The notes under the pieces are model-generated. The model was not told where the DNA came from and made no database searches. It was given only the letters and a program-made list of their open reading frames with translations. Below are positions 23,458 through 31,039 of a DNA stretch of 64,000 bases, one piece after another. A program made the position numbers and the translations under genes. The stretch is taken from contig NZ_BAQK01000067.1 in assembly GCF_025994435.1 (NCBI RefSeq), positions 109,996 to 173,995 of the forward strand. The letters are read 5' to 3'. How positions within the stretch are numbered: the first letter of the stretch is position 1; each line of letters opens with the position of its first letter. This DNA is from Gluconacetobacter johannae. GTDB taxonomy: Bacteria > Pseudomonadota > Alphaproteobacteria > Acetobacterales > Acetobacteraceae.

Positions 23458-25173
23458 TCAGCCTTCCGCGTTGCGACGACGGATCGCCGCACCCAGAATG
23501 TCGCCCAGCGAAGCGCCGCTGTCCGACGAGCCGTACTCGTTGATCGCCTGCTTGTCTTCCTCGACCTCGCGGCCGCGGATCGTCAGCGCCAGCTTGCGGG
23601 CCGCACGATCGACCGAGACGATCTTCGCATCGACGCGCTCGCCAACCGCGAAACGCTCCGGACGCTGGTCGGCCTTGTCGCGCGCCAGCTCGGCCCGGCG
23701 GATGAAGCCCGTCAGGACCTCGTCAACCTTGACCTCGATGCCGTTCGCCTGGACGGCGGTCACGATGCAGGTGACGACCGCACCCTTCTGCACCTTGCCC
23801 AGCGCATCGGCGGCCGGATCTTCATGCAGCTGCTTGATGCCCAGCGAGATACGCTCTTTCTCGACATCGACATCCAGCACCTTGGCCTGGACGACCTGAC
23901 CCTTCTCGTAGTGGGCCATGGCGACCTCGCCCGCCTCGTCCCACGACAGGTCGGACATGTGGACCATGCCGTCGATGTCCGCGGACAGGCCGACGAACAG
24001 CCCGAACTCGGTGATGTTGCGGATCTCGCCCTCGACCGTCGAGCCGATCTTGTGCTCTTCGGCGAACAGCTCCCACGGGTTGCGCTGCACCTGCTTCAGG
24101 CCCAGCGAGATGCGGCGCTTCGCGCTGTCCACATCCAGGACCATGACGTCGACTTCCTGCGAGGTCGCGACGATCTTGCCCGGATGGACGTTCTTCTTCG
24201 TCCAGGACATCTCGGAGACGTGCACCAGGCCCTCGACCCCCGGCTCCAGCTCGACGAACGCGCCGTAGTCGGTGATGTTGGTGACGCGGCCGGAATAGCG
24301 GGCGCCCGGCGGATACTTGATCGCCACGTTCTCCCACGGATCGGCCTCGAGCTGCTTCATGCCCAGCGAGATACGCTGCGTATCCGGGTTGAAGCGGATG
24401 ACCTGCACGCGGACCGGCTGGCCGATCTGCAGGGCCTCGGACGGGTGGTTGATGCGCTTCCAGGCGATGTCGGTGACATGCAGCAAGCCGTCAACGCCGC
24501 CCAGGTCAACGAACGCACCGTAATCGGTGATGTTCTTGACCACGCCGTCGAGGATCATGCCTTCCTTCAGGCCCTGGATCAGCTCGCTGCGCTGCTCGGC
24601 GCGCGTCTCTTCCAGAACGGCGCGGCGCGACACGACGATGTTGCCGCGGGCGCGGTCCATCTTCAGAATCTGGAACGGCTGCGGCACGCCCATCAGCGGG
24701 GTGACGTCGCGGACCGGACGGATATCGACCTGGCTGCCCGGCAGGAACGCCATGGCGCCGCCCAGATCGACGGTGAAGCCACCCTTCACCCGGCCGTAGA
24801 TCGTGCCGTTGACGCGCTGGTTGCCCTCGAACGCCTTTTCCAGGTTCGTCCAGGCTTCCTCGCGCCGCGCCTTCTCGCGCGACAGCACGATGGACCCGTC
24901 ACGGTCCTCATAGCGCTCGACGAACAGCTCGATCACGTCGCCCGGCTTGACGTCCGGGGTCATGCCCGGCAGGCCGAATTCCTTGAGCGCCACGCGCCCT
25001 TCGCTCTTGAGGCCGACATCGACGATGGCGAATTCGTCGGTCAGGCGGACGACGCGGCCGGTGACGACCGAACCGTCGAAGGCGGTGTCGCGGCCCAGGG
25101 TCTCGTCCAGAAGGGTCGCGAAATCCTCACCGCCGAAATGATCGGTGGCGGATTGTAAGGTGGCTGAAGCCAT
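23458..25173 (-). CDS. rpsA: 30S ribosomal protein S1
   Basis: S1 binds mRNA on the 30S subunit and promotes initiation at weak or structured ribosome binding sites. The 571 aa product has six S1/OB-fold motifs in tandem; recognisable copies include DGVVKNITDYGAFVDLGGVD, SGRVTNITDYGAFVELEPGV and EGEIRNITEFGLFVGLSADI, each ending in the VHVSEMSW/VTDIAWKR type of strand. It begins MASATLQSATDHFGGED at 25173 and has alphaproteobacterial length. The frame is open further upstream but that part is not S1. There are 248 bases without a gene between cmk and this start, enough for an own promoter and an autoregulatory leader. A strong terminator follows. Confidence 0.98.
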   Translation of the reverse strand: MASATLQSATDHFGGEDFATLLDETLGRDTAFDGSVVTGRVVRLTDEFAIVDVGLKSEGRVALKEFGLPGMTPDVKPGDVIELFVERYEDRDGSIVLSREKARREEAWTNLEKAFEGNQRVNGTIYGRVKGGFTVDLGGAMAFLPGSQVDIRPVRDVTPLMGVPQPFQILKMDRARGNIVVSRRAVLEETRAEQRSELIQGLKEGMILDGVVKNITDYGAFVDLGGVDGLLHVTDIAWKRINHPSEALQIGQPVRVQVIRFNPDTQRISLGMKQLEADPWENVAIKYPPGARYSGRVTNITDYGAFVELEPGVEGLVHVSEMSWTKKNVHPGKIVATSQEVDVMVLDVDSAKRRISLGLKQVQRNPWELFAEEHKIGSTVEGEIRNITEFGLFVGLSADIDGMVHMSDLSWDEAGEVAMAHYEKGQVVQAKVLDVDVEKERISLGIKQLHEDPAADALGKVQKGAVVTCIVTAVQANGIEVKVDEVLTGFIRRAELARDKADQRPERFAVGERVDAKIVSVDRAARKLALTIRGREVEEDKQAINEYGSSDSGASLGDILGAAIRRRNAEG

Positions 25174-25421
25174 ATGTACCGTAAATCCCGTATCGGGTCC
25201 CGCGCGGGCGGAACACCGCAAATCTTGCGCGCCGCCGATCGTGGACGGAACGACTTGCCCGGCTCTATCCACGACCCCTGTCGCGGCACGCCTGACGGCC
25301 GATGCAGACCGCGCCGCCCCCAAGGACCGGGTTCCGGCGCGTGGACTCGCACAGACACCCTCAGCCCCTGGCCTGTCAACAGAAACCGCCCGCCGGGCGG
25401 CCTTTCAGCCGGAAAACCCGT

Positions 25422-26078
25422 TCAACCCGTCTTGAGGTCTTCCGTCCGCCGGCGGACGATCCGCAGGGCCTCGTCCAGCACCTCGTCGGCGGTCATGTCG
25501 TCGGTGTCGATCCAGACCGCATCGTCGGCCGCGCGCAGCGGGGCCGCGGCGCGGCTGGCGTCGGCGTCGTCACGGGCCTGGAGCTGGGCCGCGACCTCGG
25601 CGACGCGGGCCGCGCGGTCCGGCGCATCGGGGTCGGGCGCCATCTGTTCCCAGCGCCGGCGCGCCCGCGCCTGGGTCGATGCCGTGATGAACAGCTTGAC
25701 CGTCGCGTCGGGGAAAATGACGGTGCCGATATCGCGCCCGTCCAGCACCCCGCCGCCGGCAACGGCGAAATTGCGCTGGATGTCCACCAGGATCGCCCGC
25801 ACCGCCTGCTGGGCCGCAACCAGGCTGGCGGCCCGATCGACTTCGGGCACCCGCAGGTCGTCACGGTCCAGATCCGCCAGCCTGATCCCCCGCGCCTGTT
25901 CGTCGGCCGGATGGGTCGCCGGGTCCAGCCCGGCATCAATCATGCGCCGCCCGACCGCGCGATACAGCAATCCGGTATCCAGGTAGGGCAGGCCCAGCGC
26001 CGCCGCCAGGCGCCGCGCCAGGGTCCCCTTTCCGGCGGCCGCCGGACCGTCGATGGCGATCACCAGCGCCTTTGTCAT
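25422..26078 (-). CDS. cmk: Cytidylate kinase
   Basis: Cmk phosphorylates CMP and dCMP to the diphosphates with ATP. The 218 aa product has the P-loop VIAIDGPAAAGKGTLARRLA at the N-terminus, the DTGLLYRAVG substrate loop, the LDGRDIGTVIFPDATVKLF block (RDIGT contributes to catalysis) and the lid-region RARRRWEQ. The start overlaps the aroA stop by four bases. The order aroA-cmk-rpsA is a widely conserved alphaproteobacterial operon. Full length, with no anomalies. Confidence 0.97.
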   Translation of the reverse strand: MTKALVIAIDGPAAAGKGTLARRLAAALGLPYLDTGLLYRAVGRRMIDAGLDPATHPADEQARGIRLADLDRDDLRVPEVDRAASLVAAQQAVRAILVDIQRNFAVAGGGVLDGRDIGTVIFPDATVKLFITASTQARARRRWEQMAPDPDAPDRAARVAEVAAQLQARDDADASRAAAPLRAADDAVWIDTDDMTADEVLDEALRIVRRRTEDLKTG

Positions 26079-27424
26079 GGCGCAAGGCCCGCGCCGATGC
26101 CATTCATCAGCGCGATGAAGCCGGGGAAGCTGGTGTCGATGAAGGCCGTGTCGTCCACGCCCACCGGCGCCGACGCCGTCAGGCCCAGCACGGTGGCGCT
26201 CATGGCCAGACGGTGGTCCATGCGGGTCTCGACCACGCCGCCGCCGGGCACCGCGCCCCCGGTGCCGGTGACGATCATGTCGTCGCCCACGACCTGGACC
26301 GCCACGCCGTTGCGCTCCAGCAGCGCCACGGTCGCGGCCAGGCGGTCGCTTTCCTTGACGCGCAGCTCCTCCAGCCCCCGGAAACGGGACGGGCCGGCGG
26401 CATGGGCGGCGGCGACCGCCAGGACCGGATATTCGTCGATCATCGACGGCGCGCGGTCGGCCGGCACGTCCACCCCATGCAGCGGGCCGGCGATCGCGGT
26501 CAGGTCACCCACCGGCTCGCCGCCCTCGATGCGTTCGTTCGACAGGCGCAGGTCGGCCCCCATCTCGCGCAGGGTCGTGAACAGGCCGGTCCGCAGCGGG
26601 TTCAGGCCGACGCCGCGCACCGTGACCGCCGACCCCGGCACCACCAGGGCCGCAACCAGCACGAACGCGGCCGAGGACGGATCGCCCGGCACCACCACGT
26701 CCCGCGCCACAAGGTCCGGCCGGCCGGCCAGGGTGATGGTGCGGCCGCCGGCGCCCAGCGGCTCGACCGTCACGTGGGCGCCGAAATGGCGCAGCATGTT
26801 CTCGGTGTGGTCGCGGGTCGCCACCGGCTCCTCGACGCGCGTGGTGCCGGCGGCGTTCAGCCCGGCCAGCAGGACGGCCGATTTCACCTGCGCCGAGGCG
26901 ACGGGCAGGCGATAGGTCAGCGGCGCGGGGTCGGCGACGCCCCGAATCGCCAGCGGCAGCCGCCCCCCGGCCCGCGACAGGAAGGTGGCGCCGGTGGCCG
27001 CCAGCGGGTCCGTCACGCGCTTCATCGGGCGGCCGCGCAGGCTGGCGTCGCCGGTCATCACCGAAAAGATGCCGTGGCTGGCCAGGATGCCCGACAGCAG
27101 GCGCGCCGCCGTGCCGGAATTGCCCATGTCCAGCACGTCGGCCGGTTCCTGCAACTGGCCGATGCCCCGGCCCGTCACGTGCCAGGCGCCGGGGCCGGTG
27201 CGGACGACCGTGGCGCCCAGCGCCCGCATCGCGTCGGCGGTCCGCAGCACGTCCTCGCCTTCCAGCAGGCCGGAAATATGCGTCTCGCCGCGGGCCAGCG
27301 CCGCGAACATCAGCGCGCGATGGCTGATCGACTTGTCACCCGGAACCGTGACGGCTCCGGAAAGGGGGGCGGCCGGCGCGTGAACGTTCAGCGGACGCGG
27401 GGACGGAGCATGCACGGTATCCAT
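26075..27424 (-). CDS. aroA: 3-phosphoshikimate 1-carboxyvinyltransferase (EPSP synthase)
   Basis: AroA joins phosphoenolpyruvate to shikimate-3-phosphate in the chorismate pathway. Conserved blocks include VPGDKSISHRALMFAALARG near the N-terminus, the PEP loop MGNSGTAARLLSGIL, SAQVKSAVLLAGL, and the C-terminal EYPVLAVAAAHAAGPS plus KESDRLAA. GNSGTAA with alanine after the threonine-like position resembles class II EPSP synthases. I place the start at the ATG at 27424; the frame also offers a TTG at 27436. The protein is 449 aa. It overlaps cmk by four bases and is divergent from the FYDLN gene. Confidence 0.97.
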   Translation of the reverse strand: MDTVHAPSPRPLNVHAPAAPLSGAVTVPGDKSISHRALMFAALARGETHISGLLEGEDVLRTADAMRALGATVVRTGPGAWHVTGRGIGQLQEPADVLDMGNSGTAARLLSGILASHGIFSVMTGDASLRGRPMKRVTDPLAATGATFLSRAGGRLPLAIRGVADPAPLTYRLPVASAQVKSAVLLAGLNAAGTTRVEEPVATRDHTENMLRHFGAHVTVEPLGAGGRTITLAGRPDLVARDVVVPGDPSSAAFVLVAALVVPGSAVTVRGVGLNPLRTGLFTTLREMGADLRLSNERIEGGEPVGDLTAIAGPLHGVDVPADRAPSMIDEYPVLAVAAAHAAGPSRFRGLEELRVKESDRLAATVALLERNGVAVQVVGDDMIVTGTGGAVPGGGVVETRMDHRLAMSATVLGLTASAPVGVDDTAFIDTSFPGFIALMNGIGAGLAP

Positions 27425-27609
27425 GGGGCCATCCAATTCCGGATTGTGGGCGGCGAAGTCAATCGCCCACGCGACAAAAAAGAAGCCAAAGCGACGACCA
27501 TGGACCGATCATGGTTTGACAGCCGGTCCGCAAGCTGGCATGGGGCTGCGCCTTGTGCCGCTCTCCGTCGCATTTTTTGTCCAACAATATCAGGATCGAC
27601 AGGTTCAAG

Positions 27610-27936
27610 ATGGCCCAGCCTAATCTCGGCACCAAGCGCGTCTGTGTTTCCTGCAGCGCCCGTTTCTACGATCTGAACAAAAGCCCGGCGGTCTGCCCCA
27701 AATGCGGCACCGAGCAACCCGCGGACGTGCCCCGCATCCGCCGCACCCCCGACCCGACGGCCGCGATCCCGGTGAAGCCGAAGGACGACGATGCCGATAC
27801 GGCCGTCGACCTCGATGCCGACGACGCCGATGCCGACGACGACGTGATGGAGGATACCTCCGACCTCGACGACGATGACGACGAGATCAGCGCCGACATC
27901 GACGTCAGCACCGACAACGACGAGAACGACAACTGA
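27610..27936 (+). CDS. FYDLN acid protein (TIGR02300 family)
   Basis: A 108 aa protein found almost only in alphaproteobacteria and usually next to aroA, as here; function unknown. The N-terminal third is a zinc-ribbon-like domain with the family signature ARFYDLNKSPAVCPKCG: Cys12 and Cys15 (VCVSC) and Cys29 and Cys32 (CPKC). A Pro/Arg/Lys linker follows, then an extremely acidic Asp/Glu-rich tail of about 45 residues carrying long runs such as DDDDDE. A TTGACA hexamer at 27516-27521 may belong to its promoter, but no convincing -10 is evident. The acidic tail suggests interaction with basic proteins or nucleic-acid mimicry; this is speculation. Confidence 0.92.
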   Translation: MAQPNLGTKRVCVSCSARFYDLNKSPAVCPKCGTEQPADVPRIRRTPDPTAAIPVKPKDDDADTAVDLDADDADADDDVMEDTSDLDDDDDEISADIDVSTDNDENDN

Positions 27937-27979
27937 CCGTCCGCCCCGCCCCCCCTTGCGGGGCCGGCGGGGCAGGACG

Positions 27980-28867
27980 CTATCCCAGGTTGAGCACCGC
28001 CAGCCCGACCAGCACGCCGGCCATGCCCAGCCACTGGTGCCTCGCCACGGGTTCGTGAATGACCAGGCGCGCCTGCAGCACCGTCACCATGCTGGTCAGC
28101 GATGACAGCACGGTCGGCAGGGCGATGCTGCCCAGGCCGGCCGCGACCGACAGCGACAGATAGGCCAGCCCCGACATCAGGCCGTTCAGCGCGGTGACGG
28201 CGCCATAGCGCCGCCCCGGAAAGGTGATGTCGCCCCGCATCAGCAGCGCGACCGCCAGCAGGGCGACCATCCCCACGGTATAGAACGCCCACACGGTTCC
28301 CAGCGCCCCCAGGTACGGGGTCACGAACCGCCCCTGCACGCAGAACCCCGCGCCGTAGAAACCGGCCGACAGCGCCGCCAGCCAGGCCCCCCTGGCCCCG
28401 TCGACGGCAGGCGCCCTGCCGGAGTCGTCGCCCTCGGCCGCCGCCGGAATCGACGACACCACGCCGCCGGCGATGGCCAGGATCACCCCCGGCAGCACCG
28501 ATGCGCGCAGGGTTTCGCCCAACGCCGCCGCGCACAGCGCCGCCACGACCCCGTAGCAGGCCATGATCGGCGTCACGACCGAAAAGCGCCCCACCTGCAA
28601 CGCGCGAAAATACAGGCCCGACGCCCCCAGGATCAGCAGGGTGGAGCCGATCGCCCACCCCCACACCGCCCAGCCCGCGCCATAAAGGGGCCGCCACGAC
28701 CCGAGTCCCGCCACGCCCATCGCGGCGGCCATGCCCACCGACACGGCGAACTGGCTCCAGAACATCATACGCAGGACGCCGATCGCCCGGCTGGCGAAGC
28801 CGGCGAGGAAATCGCCGGTGCCGTAGAACAGGGCGGCGGACAGACCCAGCAGAATCGCCGCGGTCAC
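27980..28867 (-). CDS. EamA/DMT-superfamily transporter
   Basis: A 295 aa inner-membrane protein with ten predicted helices arranged as two five-helix EamA units, the pattern of drug/metabolite exporters. The first unit opens ILLGLSAALFYGTGDFLAGF; the second begins near ALSAGFYGAGFCVQGRFV, and the last helix pair contains VLSSLTSMVTVLQARLVIHEP, the usual region before helix 10. The start is a GTG at 28867 that overlaps the folB stop by four bases, so it is translationally coupled to folB. The substrate is unknown; its position suggests a metabolite related to pterins or folate, but co-location is the only evidence. Confidence 0.88.
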   Translation of the reverse strand: MTAAILLGLSAALFYGTGDFLAGFASRAIGVLRMMFWSQFAVSVGMAAAMGVAGLGSWRPLYGAGWAVWGWAIGSTLLILGASGLYFRALQVGRFSVVTPIMACYGVVAALCAAALGETLRASVLPGVILAIAGGVVSSIPAAAEGDDSGRAPAVDGARGAWLAALSAGFYGAGFCVQGRFVTPYLGALGTVWAFYTVGMVALLAVALLMRGDITFPGRRYGAVTALNGLMSGLAYLSLSVAAGLGSIALPTVLSSLTSMVTVLQARLVIHEPVARHQWLGMAGVLVGLAVLNLG

Positions 28868-29265
28868 GGCGCGGGTCGCCGCCGTTCGATCTCCACCCCC
28901 ACCGCGTCCAGGTCGTCGAAGATATCCAGCTTCTCGACACGCACGCGCACGACCACCACCCGCTCGTCGGCCAGGACGCCGATGGCGATCCGCTCGGCCA
29001 GCGTCTCGACCAGGCGGACATGGCCCTCGCCGATGATCCGGCGCACCATCAGCACGATGCGTTCGTACGAGACGGTACGGCTCAGGTCGTCGCGCCCGAC
29101 CGTCAGCCCCGGCTCGTCCACGACCCCGAACGAGATATTGACCCGGATTCGCTGGGTCACGCCCTGTTCATGCGGATAGATGCCGATATTGGCATCGAGC
29201 ACCATGTCCTTGAGGAACACGCGGCGCAGCGGCGGCTGTTCCGGCCAGGCGGCAAAGATGGCCAT
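28864..29265 (-). CDS. folB: Dihydroneopterin aldolase
   Basis: FolB cleaves 7,8-dihydroneopterin to 6-hydroxymethyl-7,8-dihydropterin and glycolaldehyde in folate synthesis, and may also epimerise it. From the ATG at 29265 the product is 133 aa. Recognisable elements are VFLKDMVLDANIGIYPHEQG with the strand after it, VNISFGVVDEPGLTVGRDD, TVSYERIVLMV, the pterin-binding RLVETLAERIA (Glu of VETLAE) and the C-terminal VRVRVEKLDIF. The frame is open far upstream but that part has no family similarity. It follows the pteridine-reductase-like SDR by 11 bases and overlaps the transporter gene. Confidence 0.93.
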   Translation of the reverse strand: MAIFAAWPEQPPLRRVFLKDMVLDANIGIYPHEQGVTQRIRVNISFGVVDEPGLTVGRDDLSRTVSYERIVLMVRRIIGEGHVRLVETLAERIAIGVLADERVVVVRVRVEKLDIFDDLDAVGVEIERRRPAP

Positions 29266-29276
29266 TGCGGTGTGTC

Positions 29277-30068
29277 TTATTCCTCGGGGACCAGGCCGGG
29301 ACGCAGGGCCGGCGACCATTGCATGTGTTGCCCGCCATCCAGGGCCAGCATCTGTCCCGTCACCGACGGCAGGCACAGCAGCGCCATCGCCGCCCGCGCG
29401 ACCTCGTCCGGCGAGGTCCCGTGGCCCAGCGGCACCGACGCGCACTGCCGGGCGAACTGTTCGGCCGACTGGCGCGGGCTGGGCAGCGCCGGGCCGGGCC
29501 CGATCGCGTTCACGCGGATCCGCCGGGGCGCCAGGGCCAGCGCCATGCTGCGCGTCAGGGTCCACAATGCCGATTTCGACACGGTATAGCTGACGAAATG
29601 CGGCGTCAGCGACCAGACCCGCTCGTCCAGCATGTTCAGCACCATGCCCTCGGCCCCCTCGGGCAGACGGCGGGCGAAATCCTGCATCAGGACGAAGGGC
29701 GCGCGCAGGTTGGGCTCCAGATGCATGTCCCAGCCGGCGCGGGTCGCGTCGTCCCACTCGTCGCGCTCGAACGTGCTGGCGTTGTTCACCAGCACCCCGA
29801 CCGGACCCAGCGCATCGGCGGCCCGCGCCAGCAGGGGCGTGACCTCGGCCTCGTGCGACAGGTCGGCGCGCAGCATGACGGCGCCCACGCCCCGGGCGGC
29901 GACGTCCGCCACCGTCCGGCGGGCCTCGTCCTCGTCCGAGCGATAATGGATGGCCACCGAAAATCCGGCATCCGCCAGCGCCAGCGCCATGGCCCGGCCA
30001 AGCCGGATCGCCCCGCCGGTCACGAAGGCGACGCGGGGAATGGAAGGGGGAATGGGCCACATGCTCAT
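29277..30068 (-). CDS. SDR oxidoreductase of the pteridine reductase/FolM type
   Basis: A 263 aa short-chain dehydrogenase/reductase. The cofactor motif is T17-GGAI-R22-L-G24, i.e. TGx3RxG, which separates pteridine reductases (PTR1, FolM) from ordinary SDRs (TGx3GxG). The Ser of the normal SDR triad is replaced by Asp148 (NMLDERV), exactly 13 residues before Tyr161 in YTVSK165, as in the PTR1 catalytic Asp-Tyr-Lys arrangement. Together with the adjacent folB this points to a dihydromonapterin/dihydrofolate reductase role. The function is inferred; the motifs are seen. Start codons at 30068 and 30062 are both possible; an AAGGA lies upstream. recR ends seven bases before it. Confidence 0.8.
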   Translation of the reverse strand: MSMWPIPPSIPRVAFVTGGAIRLGRAMALALADAGFSVAIHYRSDEDEARRTVADVAARGVGAVMLRADLSHEAEVTPLLARAADALGPVGVLVNNASTFERDEWDDATRAGWDMHLEPNLRAPFVLMQDFARRLPEGAEGMVLNMLDERVWSLTPHFVSYTVSKSALWTLTRSMALALAPRRIRVNAIGPGPALPSPRQSAEQFARQCASVPLGHGTSPDEVARAAMALLCLPSVTGQMLALDGGQHMQWSPALRPGLVPEE

Positions 30069-30075
30069 GCGTCCT

Positions 30076-30669
30076 TCAGGCCGGCCGGCGCGCCAGCAGC
30101 GCCGCTGCCAGCGTGCCGTCATCCAGAACGTCCAGCGCGCCGCCCATCGGCACGCCCTGCCCGACGCGGCTGACGGGCACGTCGAACCGCGCCAGGCGGT
30201 CCTGCAGCCAGTGGCTGGTCGTCGCCCCCTCGACCGTGGCGCCGAGGGCCAGGATGACTTCCCGCACGCCGCCCTGCTCCAGCCGGGCCAGCAGCGGGCC
30301 GACATTCAAGTCGTCCGGCCCCAGCCCCGCCAGCGCCGACAGCGTGCCGCCCAGCACCTGGTAGACGCCGCGATGCACGCCCGCGCGCTCCAGCGCCCAC
30401 AGGTCGCCCACCGTCTCGACCACGCAGACCAGCCCGCGATCGCGCGCCGGATCGGCGCAGATGCCGCAGGGGTCGCGCGTGTCCAGGTTGCCGCAGCCGC
30501 CGCACGTCTTCACCGCGCGCGCCGCCTGCTCCATGGCCTGGGCCAGCGGCAGCATGCGGGCCTGGGGCTGGCGCAGCAGGGCCAGCGCCGCGCGGCGGGC
30601 CGAACGCGGACCCAGGCCCGGCAGCCGCGCCAGCAGCGCGATCAGCCGTTCGATGTCCGTTCCGCCCAT
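30076..30669 (-). CDS. recR: Recombination protein RecR
   Basis: RecR, with RecF and RecO, loads RecA at gaps during recombinational repair. The 197 aa product has the helix-hairpin-helix start IERLIALLARLPGLGPRSARR, the C4 zinc finger (TCGGCGNLDTRDPCGICADP, about residues 55-74), and the Toprim domain beginning VCVVETVGDLWALERAG, then GVYQVLGGTLSAL and LILALGATVEGATT-type strands. It is 33 bases after ybaB in the conserved dnaX-ybaB-recR order. The gene continues into the SDR and folB genes with minimal spacing, so repair and pterin genes appear to share a transcript. Confidence 0.97.
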   Translation of the reverse strand: MGGTDIERLIALLARLPGLGPRSARRAALALLRQPQARMLPLAQAMEQAARAVKTCGGCGNLDTRDPCGICADPARDRGLVCVVETVGDLWALERAGVHRGVYQVLGGTLSALAGLGPDDLNVGPLLARLEQGGVREVILALGATVEGATTSHWLQDRLARFDVPVSRVGQGVPMGGALDVLDDGTLAAALLARRPA

Positions 30670-30702
30670 GCCGCCGCCCCTATGCCCCGCCGCGCCGTGG
30701 GA

Positions 30703-31026
30703 TCAGAACGGAAATTTCAGGCCCGCCGGCAGGTTCATGCCGCCGGTGACCTTCTTCATTTCCTCGGCCGCGCGTTCGTCCAGCAGCTTGCGCGCGTCGG
30801 CGCAGGCGGCGACCAGCAGGTCCTGCAGCATTTCCATTTCCGTCGGGTCGGCCAGCTTGGGGTCGATCTTCACCGCCTTGAGGTCGCCCTTGCCGTTGAG
30901 GGTGACATGCACCATGCCGGCCCCGGCGCTGCCCTCGATCGTCATGCCTTCCAGCGTGGTCTGCATTTCCTCCATGCGGGCCTGCATCTGGGTCGCCTGC
31001 TTCATCAGGCCGGCTAGATTCTTCAT
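30703..31026 (-). CDS. ybaB: YbaB/EbfC nucleoid-associated protein
   Basis: A small dimeric DNA-binding protein of the YbaB/EbfC family, nearly always encoded between dnaX and recR. The 107 aa product begins MKNLAGLMKQATQMQARMEE, an amphipathic helix, followed by GSAGAGMVHVTLNGKGDLKA and the helix DLLVAACADARKLLDERAAEEM, ending in a Gly/Leu/Lys-rich tail. It lies 13 bases after dnaX. Family members bind DNA with low specificity and affect expression of nearby genes; no specific role can be read here. Confidence 0.96.
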   Translation of the reverse strand: MKNLAGLMKQATQMQARMEEMQTTLEGMTIEGSAGAGMVHVTLNGKGDLKAVKIDPKLADPTEMEMLQDLLVAACADARKLLDERAAEEMKKVTGGMNLPAGLKFPF

Positions 31027-31039
31027 CGGTGTCGTCTCC

